From assembly GCA_005889135.1 (NCBI GenBank), contig VBEK01000138.1, forward strand, positions 21,921 to 85,920: a stretch of 64,000 nt of DNA. The letters are read 5' to 3'. Below the pieces are notes generated by a model that searched no databases, was not told where the DNA came from, and was given only the letters and a program-made list of their open reading frames with translations. This DNA is from Chloroflexota bacterium (GTDB taxonomy: Bacteria > Chloroflexota > Dormibacteria > Dormibacterales > Dormibacteraceae). The position numbers were made by a program, and so were the translations under genes. Numbering within the stretch: position 1 is the stretch's first letter; each line of letters begins with the position of its first letter. This document shows, piece after piece, positions 9,342 through 18,870 of this stretch.

Positions 9342-10505
9342 ATGACCGAAGCAGTGATCGTCGCGTATGGCCGCTCGCCGATCGGGCGCGCGCGCAAAGG
9401 CTCCCTCGTCGACGTCCGGCCGGACGACCTGGCGGCACATGTCGTGACCAAGGTCCTGGACAAGGTCCCGCAGCTCGACCCGACGCAGATCGAGGACCTC
9501 ATCTGCGGCTGCGGCCTGCCCGGAGGGGAGCAAGGCCACAACATCGGCCGCGTGGTGTCGATCCTTGCCCGTCTCGACGTGCCCGGAGTCACCGTCAACC
9601 GCTACTGCTCGTCCTCTCTGATGACCACGCGCATGGCTGCGCACGCCATCGAGGCAGGCGAGGGCGACGCATTTCTATCCGTCGGCGTCGAGTGCGTGTC
9701 CCGCTACGGCAGCGGCTACCCCGACGCTCCGGACACCTACAACCCGAAGCTCGTCCCCGGCAACACCGAGGAGTATCCCGACATCTACATCGCGATGGGC
9801 CAGACGGCGGAGAACGTGGCTGCGCGGGAGAAGATCACGCGCGAGGAGCAGGACCGCTACGCGGTCAAGAGCCAGGCCGCCGCGGTCAAGGCGCGAGACG
9901 ACGGCTTCTTCGACCGCGAGATCATCCCCGTCCCCCTGCCCAACGGCCAGACCTTCACCAAGGACGACGGCCCGCGGCCCGGGACGACCATGGAGGTCCT
10001 GGCCACGCTGCAGCCCGCATTCCGAGAGAACGGCACGGTCACAGCCGGCAACGCCTGCCCGCTGAACGACGGCGCGGCCGCTGTGGTGGTGATGTCAGAC
10101 CGGCGCGCGAAGGAGCTCGGCATCAAACCCATCGCGCGGGTGGTGGCCACCGGGCTGTCGGCCCTGGAGCCGGAGTTCATGGGCCTCGGGCCGATCGACG
10201 CGTCCAGGCAGGCGCTCAAGCGCGCGAAGATGAGCATCGACGACATCGACATCGTCGAGATCAACGAGGCGTTCGCCGCCCAGGTCATCCCCTCGGCGCG
10301 AGGCATCGGCGTCGACCCGTTCGGTGACAAGCTCAACCCGCACGGCGGGGCGATCGCGCTGGGCCATCCTTTCGGCATGACCGGCGCCCGCATCCTCTGC
10401 ACGCTGCTCAACGGCCTCCGGGAGAGGGACAAGACCTTTGGCCTGGAGACGATGTGCGTCGGCGGCGGTCAGGGAATGGCGATGATCGTCGAGCGCTTGA
10501 ACTAG
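9342..10505 (+). CDS. Thiolase family protein (acetyl-CoA acetyltransferase)
   Basis: A 387-residue thiolase. The acyl-binding cysteine lies in N-R-Y-C-S-S-S near residue 90. The C-terminal motifs N-E-A-F-A-A-Q, H-G-G-A-I-A-L-G-H-P and C-V-G-G-G-Q-G-M-A carry the catalytic His and second Cys. It would condense two acetyl-CoA to acetoacetyl-CoA or cleave beta-ketoacyl-CoA; direction and chain length cannot be read from the sequence. A PHA-type regulator and a phasin-like protein occur 35 kb away, so a role in polyhydroxyalkanoate precursor supply is possible. TATAAC at 9330-9335 is only 6 bases before the ATG and no ribosome site is present, suggesting a leaderless message. The stop overlaps the convergent lipoprotein gene by 4 bases. 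Confidence 0.92.
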   Translation: MTEAVIVAYGRSPIGRARKGSLVDVRPDDLAAHVVTKVLDKVPQLDPTQIEDLICGCGLPGGEQGHNIGRVVSILARLDVPGVTVNRYCSSSLMTTRMAAHAIEAGEGDAFLSVGVECVSRYGSGYPDAPDTYNPKLVPGNTEEYPDIYIAMGQTAENVAAREKITREEQDRYAVKSQAAAVKARDDGFFDREIIPVPLPNGQTFTKDDGPRPGTTMEVLATLQPAFRENGTVTAGNACPLNDGAAAVVVMSDRRAKELGIKPIARVVATGLSALEPEFMGLGPIDASRQALKRAKMSIDDIDIVEINEAFAAQVIPSARGIGVDPFGDKLNPHGGAIALGHPFGMTGARILCTLLNGLRERDKTFGLETMCVGGGQGMAMIVERLN

Positions 10506-11215
10506 GAAGCGCCCAGGTCCTTCAGGTCGGCGTAGCCGGTTGGGGCCGTGATGTGGAAGGTCGCGCCGTACTGCGACCAGGTGATCATCTGGCTCCTCGC
10601 CGTCGCATCGGTGGCGCAGCCGTGGGAAGTCCGGAACACCACACGCAGGTAGTTGTGAGGCGCAGCAATCTGAATGTAAAACTGACTCCGCGCCGGGTCG
10701 TCAAGCTCAACTGCCTCCTGACCGGAGATGGTCGAGGCTCCCTTCTTGCTGACGCCGGACAGGCGCTTGAGGCATGAGCTCATCTTCCGGAAATCGAGGG
10801 CTGTGCTGAAGCCTGTCTTCCACATCTCGGGTGGAACCAGCACCCACGTGTCGTGCGCCCTGGAGTTGACCACGTCGCCGAGTCGCGGGTTGACGAGGTA
10901 CAGGACCTGAGCGAGGTCTGACCCATAGACGAACGTCTGGTCGTTGACGTGCGCGATCCTCGTCCTGATACCGCTTTCGATGATCTTGCCGTTTACGTTG
11001 CCGTTCTCGACATCCACCTCAGCGCTGGCCGGACCGCTTTCGGCCGTCTCGTCGATGCTGACGTGGTAGGAACGGCTCGAGATCGTCGCCAGGTCGGCGT
11101 CGGCGAGGATCTGCGAGGCGGAATGGGTCTGCTCATAGCTCGCCGATCCGCCTGAGCCGCAGGCGGTGATCAGCGCCACGGCCACCACGCGAGGAACGAA
11201 GCCTCGCACCCCCAC
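10502..11215 (-). CDS. Secreted lipoprotein, LppX/LprG-like fold suspected
   Basis: A 237-residue protein with a lipoprotein signal: a basic start, a hydrophobic core and the lipobox L-I-T-A-C followed by G-S-G-G. The mature part has about 215 residues with alternating strands and motifs like S-Y-H-V-S-I-D-E-T and T-W-V-L-V-P, which resemble the LppX/LprA/LprF/LprG family of lipid-handling lipoproteins. That assignment is by overall pattern only. It would be anchored to the outer face of the membrane. The GTG at 11215 is preceded by GATTAAAT 7 bases upstream and no ribosome site. It stands alone between the thiolase and the MarR gene. Confidence 0.7.
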   Translation of the reverse strand: MGVRGFVPRVVAVALITACGSGGSASYEQTHSASQILADADLATISSRSYHVSIDETAESGPASAEVDVENGNVNGKIIESGIRTRIAHVNDQTFVYGSDLAQVLYLVNPRLGDVVNSRAHDTWVLVPPEMWKTGFSTALDFRKMSSCLKRLSGVSKKGASTISGQEAVELDDPARSQFYIQIAAPHNYLRVVFRTSHGCATDATARSQMITWSQYGATFHITAPTGYADLKDLGAS

Positions 11216-11262
11216 GCCACCGATTTAATCAGACGTCGCCGCGGCCCGCAGGCCGCCTGGAA

Positions 11263-11700
11263 TCAGTTTCGCGAGGCCGGCGTCGCGGAAAGTCCGCTGA
11301 GGACCCGATCCAGAAGCCGCCGGAGCGTGGCGCGCTCCTCGGCCGAGAGGTCCTTGAGCACCTCGTCCTCGAGGCTTTCCCGCGCCTTGTCCGCGCGCTC
11401 CAGAGCCCGCTTGCCGGCCGCGGTGATCTCGACGATGTGACGCCGCCGGTCGCTTGGGTCGCGTCGGCGCACGGAGAACTGGGCCGCCTCGAGCTCGTTC
11501 AGGATCAAGACCACGCTGTTGGCGTCCATGAACAGGGCGCTCTCGATCTCCTGCTGGGTGATGCCGGGGTGGTCGCGGATGAAGCCGAGCGTCATGTAGG
11601 GCTTGAACCGCATCCCCAGCAGCTCCTCGCCGGTGCGCCGGTTGAGGGCTTTGTGAACCTGGGTCAGAAGCGAGATGAACCCGCCGTCCTTCACGTTCAT
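11263..11700 (-). CDS. MarR family transcriptional regulator
   Basis: A 145-residue winged-helix repressor. The recognition region I-T-Q-Q-E-I-E-S-A-L-F-M-D-A-N-S-V-V and the wing R-R-R-D-P-S-D-R-R-R-H-I-V are typical of MarR proteins. The start at ATG 11700 gives normal MarR length; longer in-frame starts would run into the operator region. It is divergent from an MFS drug exporter with a 117-base gap containing two palindromes, the classic arrangement in which a MarR protein represses itself and the pump and is released by a small ligand, often a phenolic compound. The ligand is unknown. Confidence 0.9.
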   Translation of the reverse strand: MNVKDGGFISLLTQVHKALNRRTGEELLGMRFKPYMTLGFIRDHPGITQQEIESALFMDANSVVLILNELEAAQFSVRRRDPSDRRRHIVEITAAGKRALERADKARESLEDEVLKDLSAEERATLRRLLDRVLSGLSATPASRN

Positions 11701-11713
11701 CGATTCTATCATC

Positions 11714-11727
11714 GAATACAAATATTC
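11714..11727. promoter_or_regulatory. Palindrome, probable MarR operator (proximal to the regulator gene)
   Basis: GAATA-CAAA-TATTC is a perfect inverted repeat with 5-base arms, 14 bases upstream of the MarR start codon. It is AT-rich in a GC-rich region and would overlap the promoter or leader of the regulator. Binding by the adjacent MarR protein is inferred from position. Confidence 0.5.
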
Positions 11728-11760
11728 CCGACTCCGAGATAATCCATGCAATAAGGATCG

Positions 11761-11786
11761 GGATGATCCTATTATAGTGATCATCC
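11761..11786. promoter_or_regulatory. Long palindrome overlapping a -10 box, probable MarR operator for the MFS gene
   Basis: GGATGATC, a 10-base spacer, then GATCATCC: perfect 8-base arms. The spacer contains TATTAT (11770-11775), a likely -10 element for the exporter that begins at 11818. A dimeric repressor bound here would cover the promoter. The MFS gene then has its own ribosome site, GGAGG at 11808-11812. Confidence 0.6.
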
Positions 11787-11817
11787 TCACATCGGTTCGG
11801 TTGTCTTGGAGGCGGTT

Positions 11818-13224
11818 ATGAACTCGAATCTACGGCGTTGGGCGGCCCTGGTCGTCGTCTGCCTGGGGCAGCTGATGATCGTGCTCGACTCGACCATCGT
11901 CAACGTGGCGCTGCCGTTCATGCAGCGCGACCTTGGTTTTTCTCAGTCCAGCCTGACGTGGGTGGTCAACGCCTACCTCATCGCCTACGGGAGCTTCCTG
12001 CTGGTCGCCGGCAGGCTCGGCGACCTGATCGGGCGCCGCAAGGTCTTCCTGGCGGGCGTGTTCCTGTTCACCGTCGCCTCGGTGGGAAGCGGGTTCGCCA
12101 CGAGCGCCGACCACCTGATCGCAGGCCGCTTCCTGCAGGGCCTCGGGGGCTCGCTGTCGGCGGGCGTGATCATCGCCATCATCGTCACCGAGTTCCAGAA
12201 GCCGGCCGAGCGCGCCCAGGCGATGAGCGTGTTCACGCTCGTGATCGCGGGCGGCGGCTCCCTCGGACTGCTTGCGGGCGGCGCCCTGGCGCAGTGGGCC
12301 AGCTGGCACTGGATCTTCTTCATCAACGTGCCGATCGGCGTCGCGACGATGGCGCTCGGCGCCTGGCTGATCCGCGAGAACGAGGGCCTGGGCCTGCGTC
12401 ATGGGGTCGACATCTCCGGGGCTGTGCTCATCACCGCTGCGCTGATGCTCGGCGTCTACGGGATCGTGACCGCGGCCGATTTCGGCTGGACCTCCACCCA
12501 CACCCTCGGCTTCGAAGGCGCCGCCGTCTCCCTGCTGATCGCCTTCGTCCTCCTCGAGTCGCGGCTCCGCAACCCTCTGGTCCCGCTGCGCATCTTCTCC
12601 ATCCGCTCGCTCGTGGGCGCGACCGCGGCGCGCGGGCTGCTGTTCGCCGGGATGTTCACGAACTTCTTCGTCGGCGCCCTCTTCCTGCAGAACGTGCATG
12701 GCTACACCGCGTTCGCGACCGGCCTGGCGTTTCTCCCCACCACGCTCACGATCGGGGTCATGTCGGCGGGGCTGGCGGCGCGAATCATGGCCCGTATCGG
12801 CCCGCGCAACCTTCTCCTCGCTGGTCTCGCGGTGATCATCACCGCGCTGGCGATCCTGTCCGGGGTCGACGGGGGCACCGGCTACATGCCGACCCTGCTG
12901 GCGGCGTACGTGCTGCTGGGCGCCGGGGCGGGGATGTCTTTTCTTCCCCTGCTCGTGATCTCGATGTCCGAGGTGCCGCTGGCTGACGCCGGCCTCGGGT
13001 CAGGCTTCAGCAACGTGGTGATGCAGGTCGGCGGCGCGCTGGGTCTGGCGTCGATCACGTCGATCTCGACGTCCAGCGCCGAGGGCACCGGCACCTTCCA
13101 GCTGGCCTACGTCCTGGCCGCGATCGCCGTCGCAGCCGCGCTGGCCGTCACCGTGGCGGTGCTGCGCAGCGCGCCGGCCGTGCAACCGGCGCACGAGAGC
13201 GTGCATCTCGAGGAGGCGGCCTAG
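11818..13224 (+). CDS. MFS multidrug efflux transporter, DHA2 (EmrB/QacA) family
   Basis: A 468-residue integral membrane protein with about 14 predicted helices, as in the DHA2 family of drug:H+ antiporters. Family motifs are visible: L-D-S-T-I-V-N-V-A-L-P in the first helix, G-R-L-G-D-L-I-G-R-R-K as the loop 2-3 motif A, and W-H-W-I-F-F-I-N-V-P-I-G, diagnostic of this family, near residue 160. The ATG at 11818 is chosen because GGAGG lies 5 bases upstream. It is divergent from the MarR gene, which probably represses it. The exported compound is unknown. Confidence 0.93.
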   Translation: MNSNLRRWAALVVVCLGQLMIVLDSTIVNVALPFMQRDLGFSQSSLTWVVNAYLIAYGSFLLVAGRLGDLIGRRKVFLAGVFLFTVASVGSGFATSADHLIAGRFLQGLGGSLSAGVIIAIIVTEFQKPAERAQAMSVFTLVIAGGGSLGLLAGGALAQWASWHWIFFINVPIGVATMALGAWLIRENEGLGLRHGVDISGAVLITAALMLGVYGIVTAADFGWTSTHTLGFEGAAVSLLIAFVLLESRLRNPLVPLRIFSIRSLVGATAARGLLFAGMFTNFFVGALFLQNVHGYTAFATGLAFLPTTLTIGVMSAGLAARIMARIGPRNLLLAGLAVIITALAILSGVDGGTGYMPTLLAAYVLLGAGAGMSFLPLLVISMSEVPLADAGLGSGFSNVVMQVGGALGLASITSISTSSAEGTGTFQLAYVLAAIAVAAALAVTVAVLRSAPAVQPAHESVHLEEAA

Positions 13225-13235
13225 GCACAGGGGGG

Positions 13236-13241
13236 TAACCT
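13236..13241 (+). promoter_or_regulatory. Putative -10 element TAACCT of a leaderless gene
   Basis: TAACCT ends 8 bases before the ATG at 13250, the same hexamer and spacing as at 6852 and 54759. The gap is only 25 bases after the MFS gene, so this may be a secondary promoter. Confidence 0.4.
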
Positions 13242-13249
13242 CAGAGCCA

Positions 13250-13813
13250 ATGGGCCAGGACAGCCGGCGCCTTTGGGAGGAGTGGGTGGCGGCCAACATC
13301 GGTGGCGACGATGTGCGCCGCCGCAATGCCCTCGATGCCGCCCTCCAGTCGCTGGCCGTGGGCAAGAGTTCCACCGAGGCCGCGGACGCAGCCCGGCGAG
13401 CGGTCGGCGCTGCTGCCGCCGGTGCCCTTCGGTGCCGCTTCTGCGGCTCGACGCCGGCCGTCGCGATGACCATCTTCGAGCACAACGGCTACATCTTGGT
13501 GTTCACGGCGAAGAACCTGAAGGGCCCGTTCTGCCGCAGCTGTGGTCTTCACGCCTGGCGCAAGATGACGGATGCGACGCTGCTGCGAGGGTGGCTGGGC
13601 CTGCTCTCGTTTGTGGTCGCCCCGTTGACCGTCCTGGCCAATTTCGTCAATCGCCGGAAGCTCGCGACACTGGCCGCACCCGAGGCCGGCACAGGCGTTC
13701 AGGCCCCGGCCGACCCAGGACGCAGCCTTTTCGAGCGGCCAGGCTTATACGTGTACGCGGCAATGATCGCCGCCGTGTTCGTCTTCTACGTGCTGCCTCT
13801 CGTACGCGGCTGA
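13250..13813 (+). CDS. Zinc-ribbon membrane protein of unknown function
   Basis: A 187-residue protein. Residues 1-55 are helical and charged, then C-R-F-C (about 62-65) and C-R-S-C (about 96-99) make a likely zinc ribbon. Two hydrophobic segments follow: G-W-L-G-L-L-S-F-V-V-A-P-L-T-V-L-A near residue 120 and a C-terminal helix Y-V-Y-A-A-M-I-A-A-V-F-V-F-Y-V-L-P. A membrane protein with a cytoplasmic zinc finger is the simplest reading. I do not recognise a named family. It is transcribed with, or just after, the MFS gene. Confidence 0.7.
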   Translation: MGQDSRRLWEEWVAANIGGDDVRRRNALDAALQSLAVGKSSTEAADAARRAVGAAAAGALRCRFCGSTPAVAMTIFEHNGYILVFTAKNLKGPFCRSCGLHAWRKMTDATLLRGWLGLLSFVVAPLTVLANFVNRRKLATLAAPEAGTGVQAPADPGRSLFERPGLYVYAAMIAAVFVFYVLPLVRG

Positions 13814-13829
13814 CGGGCGAGGAAGCCGC

Positions 13830-14918
13830 CTAAGCCCCGTCCTGTAGAGAGGCGACGAGACGGGCGATGTCCGTCTCGTCGTTCCACCAGCCGACCGATG
13901 CCCGAAGCCAGCCATCGGGTAGGTTGCGGATGACCACCCCTGCGGCTTCGGCCTGCTTGACCGCGTCGGCGGGCTCGCCGGCCGTCCGGAACGAGACGAG
14001 CGTTCCCTGACCGGGCTCGGTCCGGACCTCGACTCCGGCTTCGAGGAGCGCCGCACGGCACTTCGCCACCATGTCCGCGGCGCGGCTGGGCCCCCATTCC
14101 GGCACCTCCTCGAGCGCGGCCAGCATCCCGGCCACCATGGGGGGCGCCAGGTGCGTCATCGCGAGGCGGAGGGGGCCCTGCTCGAACGTCGAAGCCGCTG
14201 AGCCCTGCATCTGCGGGCGGAGCGTCGTGTCATCCCCGACGTAGAGGGCGCCCGTCGTCTCGGGACCGCACAGCCACTTCTGTCCCGAGACGGTGTACCA
14301 GTCGGCCACGCTCGCGTCCACCGCGATGGCGCCGACGGACTGCGCCCCGTCGACGAGCAGGGGCAGGCCTGTCTCGCGCTTGATGTCGGCCAGCGGCAGG
14401 ACGTGGCCGTTGAGCCACAGCACGTGCGAGAGGGCGACCAATTTCGTCCTCGGAGTTACCTCGTCGAGCACGGCCCCGAGGGCCTCGGAGGCCGGGCGCT
14501 CCATGACCCGCGACTTGCGCAGATGCGCGCCGGACGCCAGCAACGGCATCAGCAGACCAGGATGCTCGGCGTCGGTGGTGATCACCTCGTCGTCGGGAGT
14601 GAGACGCAACCCGGTCACGACGATGTTGCAGCCCTCGGTGGTCGAGGTCGTGAGGATGACCCTGTCGGCCGGCACATGGATGAGCGCGGCCACGCGCTCC
14701 CTCGCGGCGGTCGCGGTTGCGGAAGCCTTCTCCCACACGCTTGCCGTGCCTCGCCCCCGCGTCAGGGCGGCCGCCTCCTCAGCCTGCATCGTCTCGAACG
14801 TGCGCCGGGAGAGCGGCCCAACCGAGCCGGCGTTCATGTAGGCGGTCCGCTCGAAGACCGGGAACTGCGCCCGAGCCTCGGCGGGGGTCACCGTGGGATA
14901 CGGGTGTAGAAGCGGCAC
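13830..14918 (-). CDS. Class V aminotransferase-fold PLP enzyme
   Basis: About 362 residues from the GTG at 14918. Class V features are clear: T-T-S-T-T-E-G-C-N near residue 85, D-A-E-H-P-G near 110, the cofactor Asp in L-L-V-D-G-A-Q-S-V-G, and the Schiff-base Lys in S-G-Q-K-W-L-C-G-P. The last motif resembles cysteine desulfurase, isopenicillin-N epimerase and EgtE-like proteins, not kynureninase, whose Lys motif differs. The exact reaction is not known. It ends the long pur operon after tryptophan dioxygenase and a small Cys protein, overlapping the latter by 31 bases, which suggests linked roles in amino-acid or sulfur chemistry. Confidence 0.85.
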   Translation of the reverse strand: MPLLHPYPTVTPAEARAQFPVFERTAYMNAGSVGPLSRRTFETMQAEEAAALTRGRGTASVWEKASATATAARERVAALIHVPADRVILTTSTTEGCNIVVTGLRLTPDDEVITTDAEHPGLLMPLLASGAHLRKSRVMERPASEALGAVLDEVTPRTKLVALSHVLWLNGHVLPLADIKRETGLPLLVDGAQSVGAIAVDASVADWYTVSGQKWLCGPETTGALYVGDDTTLRPQMQGSAASTFEQGPLRLAMTHLAPPMVAGMLAALEEVPEWGPSRAADMVAKCRAALLEAGVEVRTEPGQGTLVSFRTAGEPADAVKQAEAAGVVIRNLPDGWLRASVGWWNDETDIARLVASLQDGA

Positions 14919-15100
14919 GGCGGTGATTCTGCGGTGGTGTGAAAGTTCCAGTGCCGGCACCATGCGGTGCCGTCGAACTTGCGACAGGTTCCGCAGGTGA
15001 CCTTCGGCGCCTCCACGCGCGTCTTCTTCATGTGGTGCTCGGGCCGCTCGCCCGGAAACAGAGGCTCGTCCGAGAAAGGCCTCGACGGATCTCGACTCAC
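14888..15100 (-). CDS. Small cysteine-rich protein
   Basis: A 70-residue protein beginning at GTG 15100, which overlaps the tryptophan dioxygenase stop as GTGA. The conserved-looking core lies in the last 45 residues: T-C-G-T-C, W-C-R-H-W-N-F-H and P-P-C-R-F-Y. These give four Cys plus His that could bind zinc or an iron-sulfur cluster. An internal ATG at 15031 would leave just this core. I do not recognise the family. Its tight coupling to the dioxygenase upstream and the PLP enzyme downstream suggests it works with them. Confidence 0.6.
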   Translation of the reverse strand: MSRDPSRPFSDEPLFPGERPEHHMKKTRVEAPKVTCGTCRKFDGTAWCRHWNFHTTAESPPCRFYTRIPR

Positions 15101-15843
15101 AGCTGCGAACGCACGTCCCACAGCTCAGGGAAGAACCGCTTGCCCAGCGTCCCCCGCAGGTACTGCGCCCCTGAGCTGCCCCCGGTGCCGGTCTTGCTCC
15201 CGATCTGGCGCTCGACCATCAGCACGTGCCGCGCGCGCCAGTGGGCGAAAGCCTCGTCATGGTCGAGGAGCGCCTCGCACAGGTCGAAGAGATCGCCGTA
15301 GCGCTCGCGGTCGCGGAAGATCTCGAGCAGCGAGGGCGATCCCCGACGCTTGACGAGCGCCTGGAACGCGTCGTCTACCGACGGCTCCTCCAGGCGCTTG
15401 CGCAGGCGGCCCATCTCCTCGTCGCTCACCTCGAGGCGGGCGATGTACTTCGGCTCCTTCAGCCCCGACAGAAACTCGATCTCCCGGAACTGCACCGACT
15501 GAAATCCGCTGGCGGGCGCGAGCTTGGAGCGAAAGGCGAGGAAGTCCTGGGGCGACATGGTCTCCAGGACCTCGATCTGCTCGACCAGGAGCCTCTCGAT
15601 GACGTTTACCCGGCGCAGGTGGTGGCGGGCGAAGAAGACGTCGTCGGCGGCGATCCGATCGCGCGCCGCCTCGAGCTCGAAGAGGATGACCTTGAACCAC
15701 AGCTCGTAGACCTGGTGGGCGACGATGAAGAGAAGCTCGTCGTGCTCCTGGCTGAGGCCCCGCTGGAGGGACAGCAGCTCCGGCACTTTCAGGTAGGTGC
15801 CGTAGGAAAGCTCGCGGCCCTCCTCACCGAATCGGCGCGACAT
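15097..15843 (-). CDS. kynA: Tryptophan 2,3-dioxygenase
   Basis: A 248-residue haem enzyme that opens the indole ring of tryptophan to N-formylkynurenine. Family motifs are clear: Y-L-K-V-P-E-L-L near the N-terminus, H-D-E-L-L-F-I-V-A-H-Q-V-Y-E-L-W-F-K (substrate pocket) near residue 40, and R-H-V-L-M-V-E-R-Q-I-G followed by G-T-G-G-S-S-G near residue 215. The length is a little short of many bacterial members, but both ends look complete. It begins three bases after the purH stop, so it is read from the purine operon. No kynurenine formamidase or kynureninase is seen beside it. Confidence 0.94.
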   Translation of the reverse strand: MSRRFGEEGRELSYGTYLKVPELLSLQRGLSQEHDELLFIVAHQVYELWFKVILFELEAARDRIAADDVFFARHHLRRVNVIERLLVEQIEVLETMSPQDFLAFRSKLAPASGFQSVQFREIEFLSGLKEPKYIARLEVSDEEMGRLRKRLEEPSVDDAFQALVKRRGSPSLLEIFRDRERYGDLFDLCEALLDHDEAFAHWRARHVLMVERQIGSKTGTGGSSGAQYLRGTLGKRFFPELWDVRSQL

Positions 15844-15846
15844 GCC

Positions 15847-17347
<1,501 letters not shown>

Positions 17348-17373
<26 letters not shown>

Positions 17374-17920
17374 GTCGCGCCTCCATCAACCTGATCCCCT
17401 GGGGCAGGATCCGGTACTCGGCCTCGTGCACCCGCTGGCGCAGAGTCTCCACCGTATCGCCTTCGAGGATCGGGACGGCCTCCTGGACGAGGATCGGCCC
17501 GGCGTCGAGCTCGGCAGTCACGACGTGCACGGTCGCGCCAGTGCGCCGGGTGCCGCTCGCCAGGGCCTGCTCGACGGCGTCCATCCCGCCCGCGAACTCG
17601 GGCAGGAGCGAGGGGTGGACGTTGATGATCCGGTCGGCGAACGCCTCGAGGAATGGCTGAGTGTGGATGCGGTCGTAGCCGGCGTCGACCACGAGCTCGA
17701 CTCCGTGCCCCAGAAGGAAATCGCGCATGGCCACGTCGCGCTCCTCGGCCGACGCGAACGACCTCTGACTCAGCTCGGCGAGCGGGATCCCGCGCTCGCG
17801 GGCAAATGTTGCTCCGCCGCTGGACGGACGGTTGGTCGCCACAGCCACGACGTCAAAGCCGAGGCGCACGAGGTTGTGGAGGTTCGTCCCCTCGCCGGAG
17901 ACGCAAACCCCCAGCCTCAG
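17348..17920 (-). CDS. purN: Phosphoribosylglycinamide formyltransferase PurN, probable CTG start
   Basis: A 190-residue enzyme transferring the formyl group of 10-formyl-THF to GAR. The N-terminal phosphate loop V-S-G-E-G-T-N-L and the catalytic region I-I-N-V-H-P-S-L-L-P are present. No ATG, GTG or TTG lies in frame between the end of purM and the phosphate loop. The only usable codon is CTG at 17920-17918, which overlaps the purM TGA as CTGA, exactly as the GTGA, TTGA and ATGA junctions of neighbouring genes, with GGGTG upstream as ribosome site. A later GTG would delete the substrate loop. CTG initiation is therefore the best reading. Confidence 0.92.
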
Positions 17921-18870
17921 CTGATCGTCACCCGTTCTGGACCGCGCGCTGCTACTACCTCGCCGACGACGGTCGCGTCCTGCGGCAGGTGCTCCTGGCC
18001 GACCACGAGGATCATGCCCAGGCCCATGTTGAAGGTTCCCCACATCTCGTCGTCAGAGAGGCGGCCGCGCCTGCGGATCTTCCCGAAGATCGGCGGCTCG
18101 TGCCACGCACGCCTGCGCAATCGCGCGCCAAGTCCCTCGGGCAGGCAGCGGGGTAGGTTGCCCAGGATGCCGCCACCGGTGATGTGGGCGGCTCCCTTCC
18201 ATCGGATGTTCTGCAGGTCGCGAAGGTAGGACGTGTGCGGCGCGAGCAGCTCGCCGGCGAGCGCGTCATCGAGCGGCGCGCCCTCGAAGACCTTGCGTGC
18301 CAGCGAGTAGCCGTTGGTGTGCAGCCCACTCGACGGAAGGCCGATCAGCAGGTCGCCAGCGACGATCGGCTCCCGGCGCGCCTTCTCGTCGACCAGGCCG
18401 ACGATGAACCCCGCCAGGTCGTAGTCGCCGAGGGCGTAGACGCCGGGCATCTCCGCCGTCTCGCCCCCGAGCAACGCGCAGCTCGCGTCCCTGCACGCCT
18501 CGGACATGCCGTCGACGAGCTGGGTGAAGACGTTGGGGTCGAGCTTGCCGGTGGCGAAGTAGTCGAGGAAGAACAACGGCCGCGCCCCCAGGCAGGCGAT
18601 GTCGTTGACGCAGTGGTTGACGATGTCGATACCGATCCCTCGGTGCCTGGCCGCGGCGATCGCGACCTTGATCTTGGTGCCCACGCCGTCTGCGCTGGCT
18701 GCAAGCTGACCGCCCCCCGGCAGCGCGAAGAGGCCGGCGAACGGACCCACGCCCGCAACCACCTCCTTGCCGTGGGTGGCGGCGATCAGCGGCTTGACCC
18801 GCTCGAGCGCGCGCTCGTAAGCCTCGATGTCGACGCCGGCCGCGGCGTACGACAGTCCTTCCTGGCTCAC
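17917..18870 (-). CDS. purM: Phosphoribosylformylglycinamidine cyclo-ligase PurM
   Basis: A 317-residue AIR synthetase using ATP to close the imidazole ring. The start is the GTG at 18870, overlapping the purF stop as GTGA; it gives M-S-Q-E-G-L-S-Y-A-A-A-G-V-D, the family's usual opening. Motifs include A-S-A-D-G-V-G-T-K near residue 65, N-D-I-A-C-L-G-A near residue 95, and G-G-E-T-A-E-M-P-G. Length is slightly below the common 340, with a complete C-terminus. Fifth from last of the purine operon's transcribed genes. Confidence 0.95.
   Translation of the reverse strand: MSQEGLSYAAAGVDIEAYERALERVKPLIAATHGKEVVAGVGPFAGLFALPGGGQLAASADGVGTKIKVAIAAARHRGIGIDIVNHCVNDIACLGARPLFFLDYFATGKLDPNVFTQLVDGMSEACRDASCALLGGETAEMPGVYALGDYDLAGFIVGLVDEKARREPIVAGDLLIGLPSSGLHTNGYSLARKVFEGAPLDDALAGELLAPHTSYLRDLQNIRWKGAAHITGGGILGNLPRCLPEGLGARLRRRAWHEPPIFGKIRRRGRLSDDEMWGTFNMGLGMILVVGQEHLPQDATVVGEVVAARGPERVTIS

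Noticed and set aside
13830..14918. Kynureninase identity for the class V PLP enzyme after tryptophan dioxygenase
   Set aside because: The Lys motif S-G-Q-K-W-L-C-G-P is of the desulfurase/epimerase type rather than the kynureninase type; context alone is not enough.
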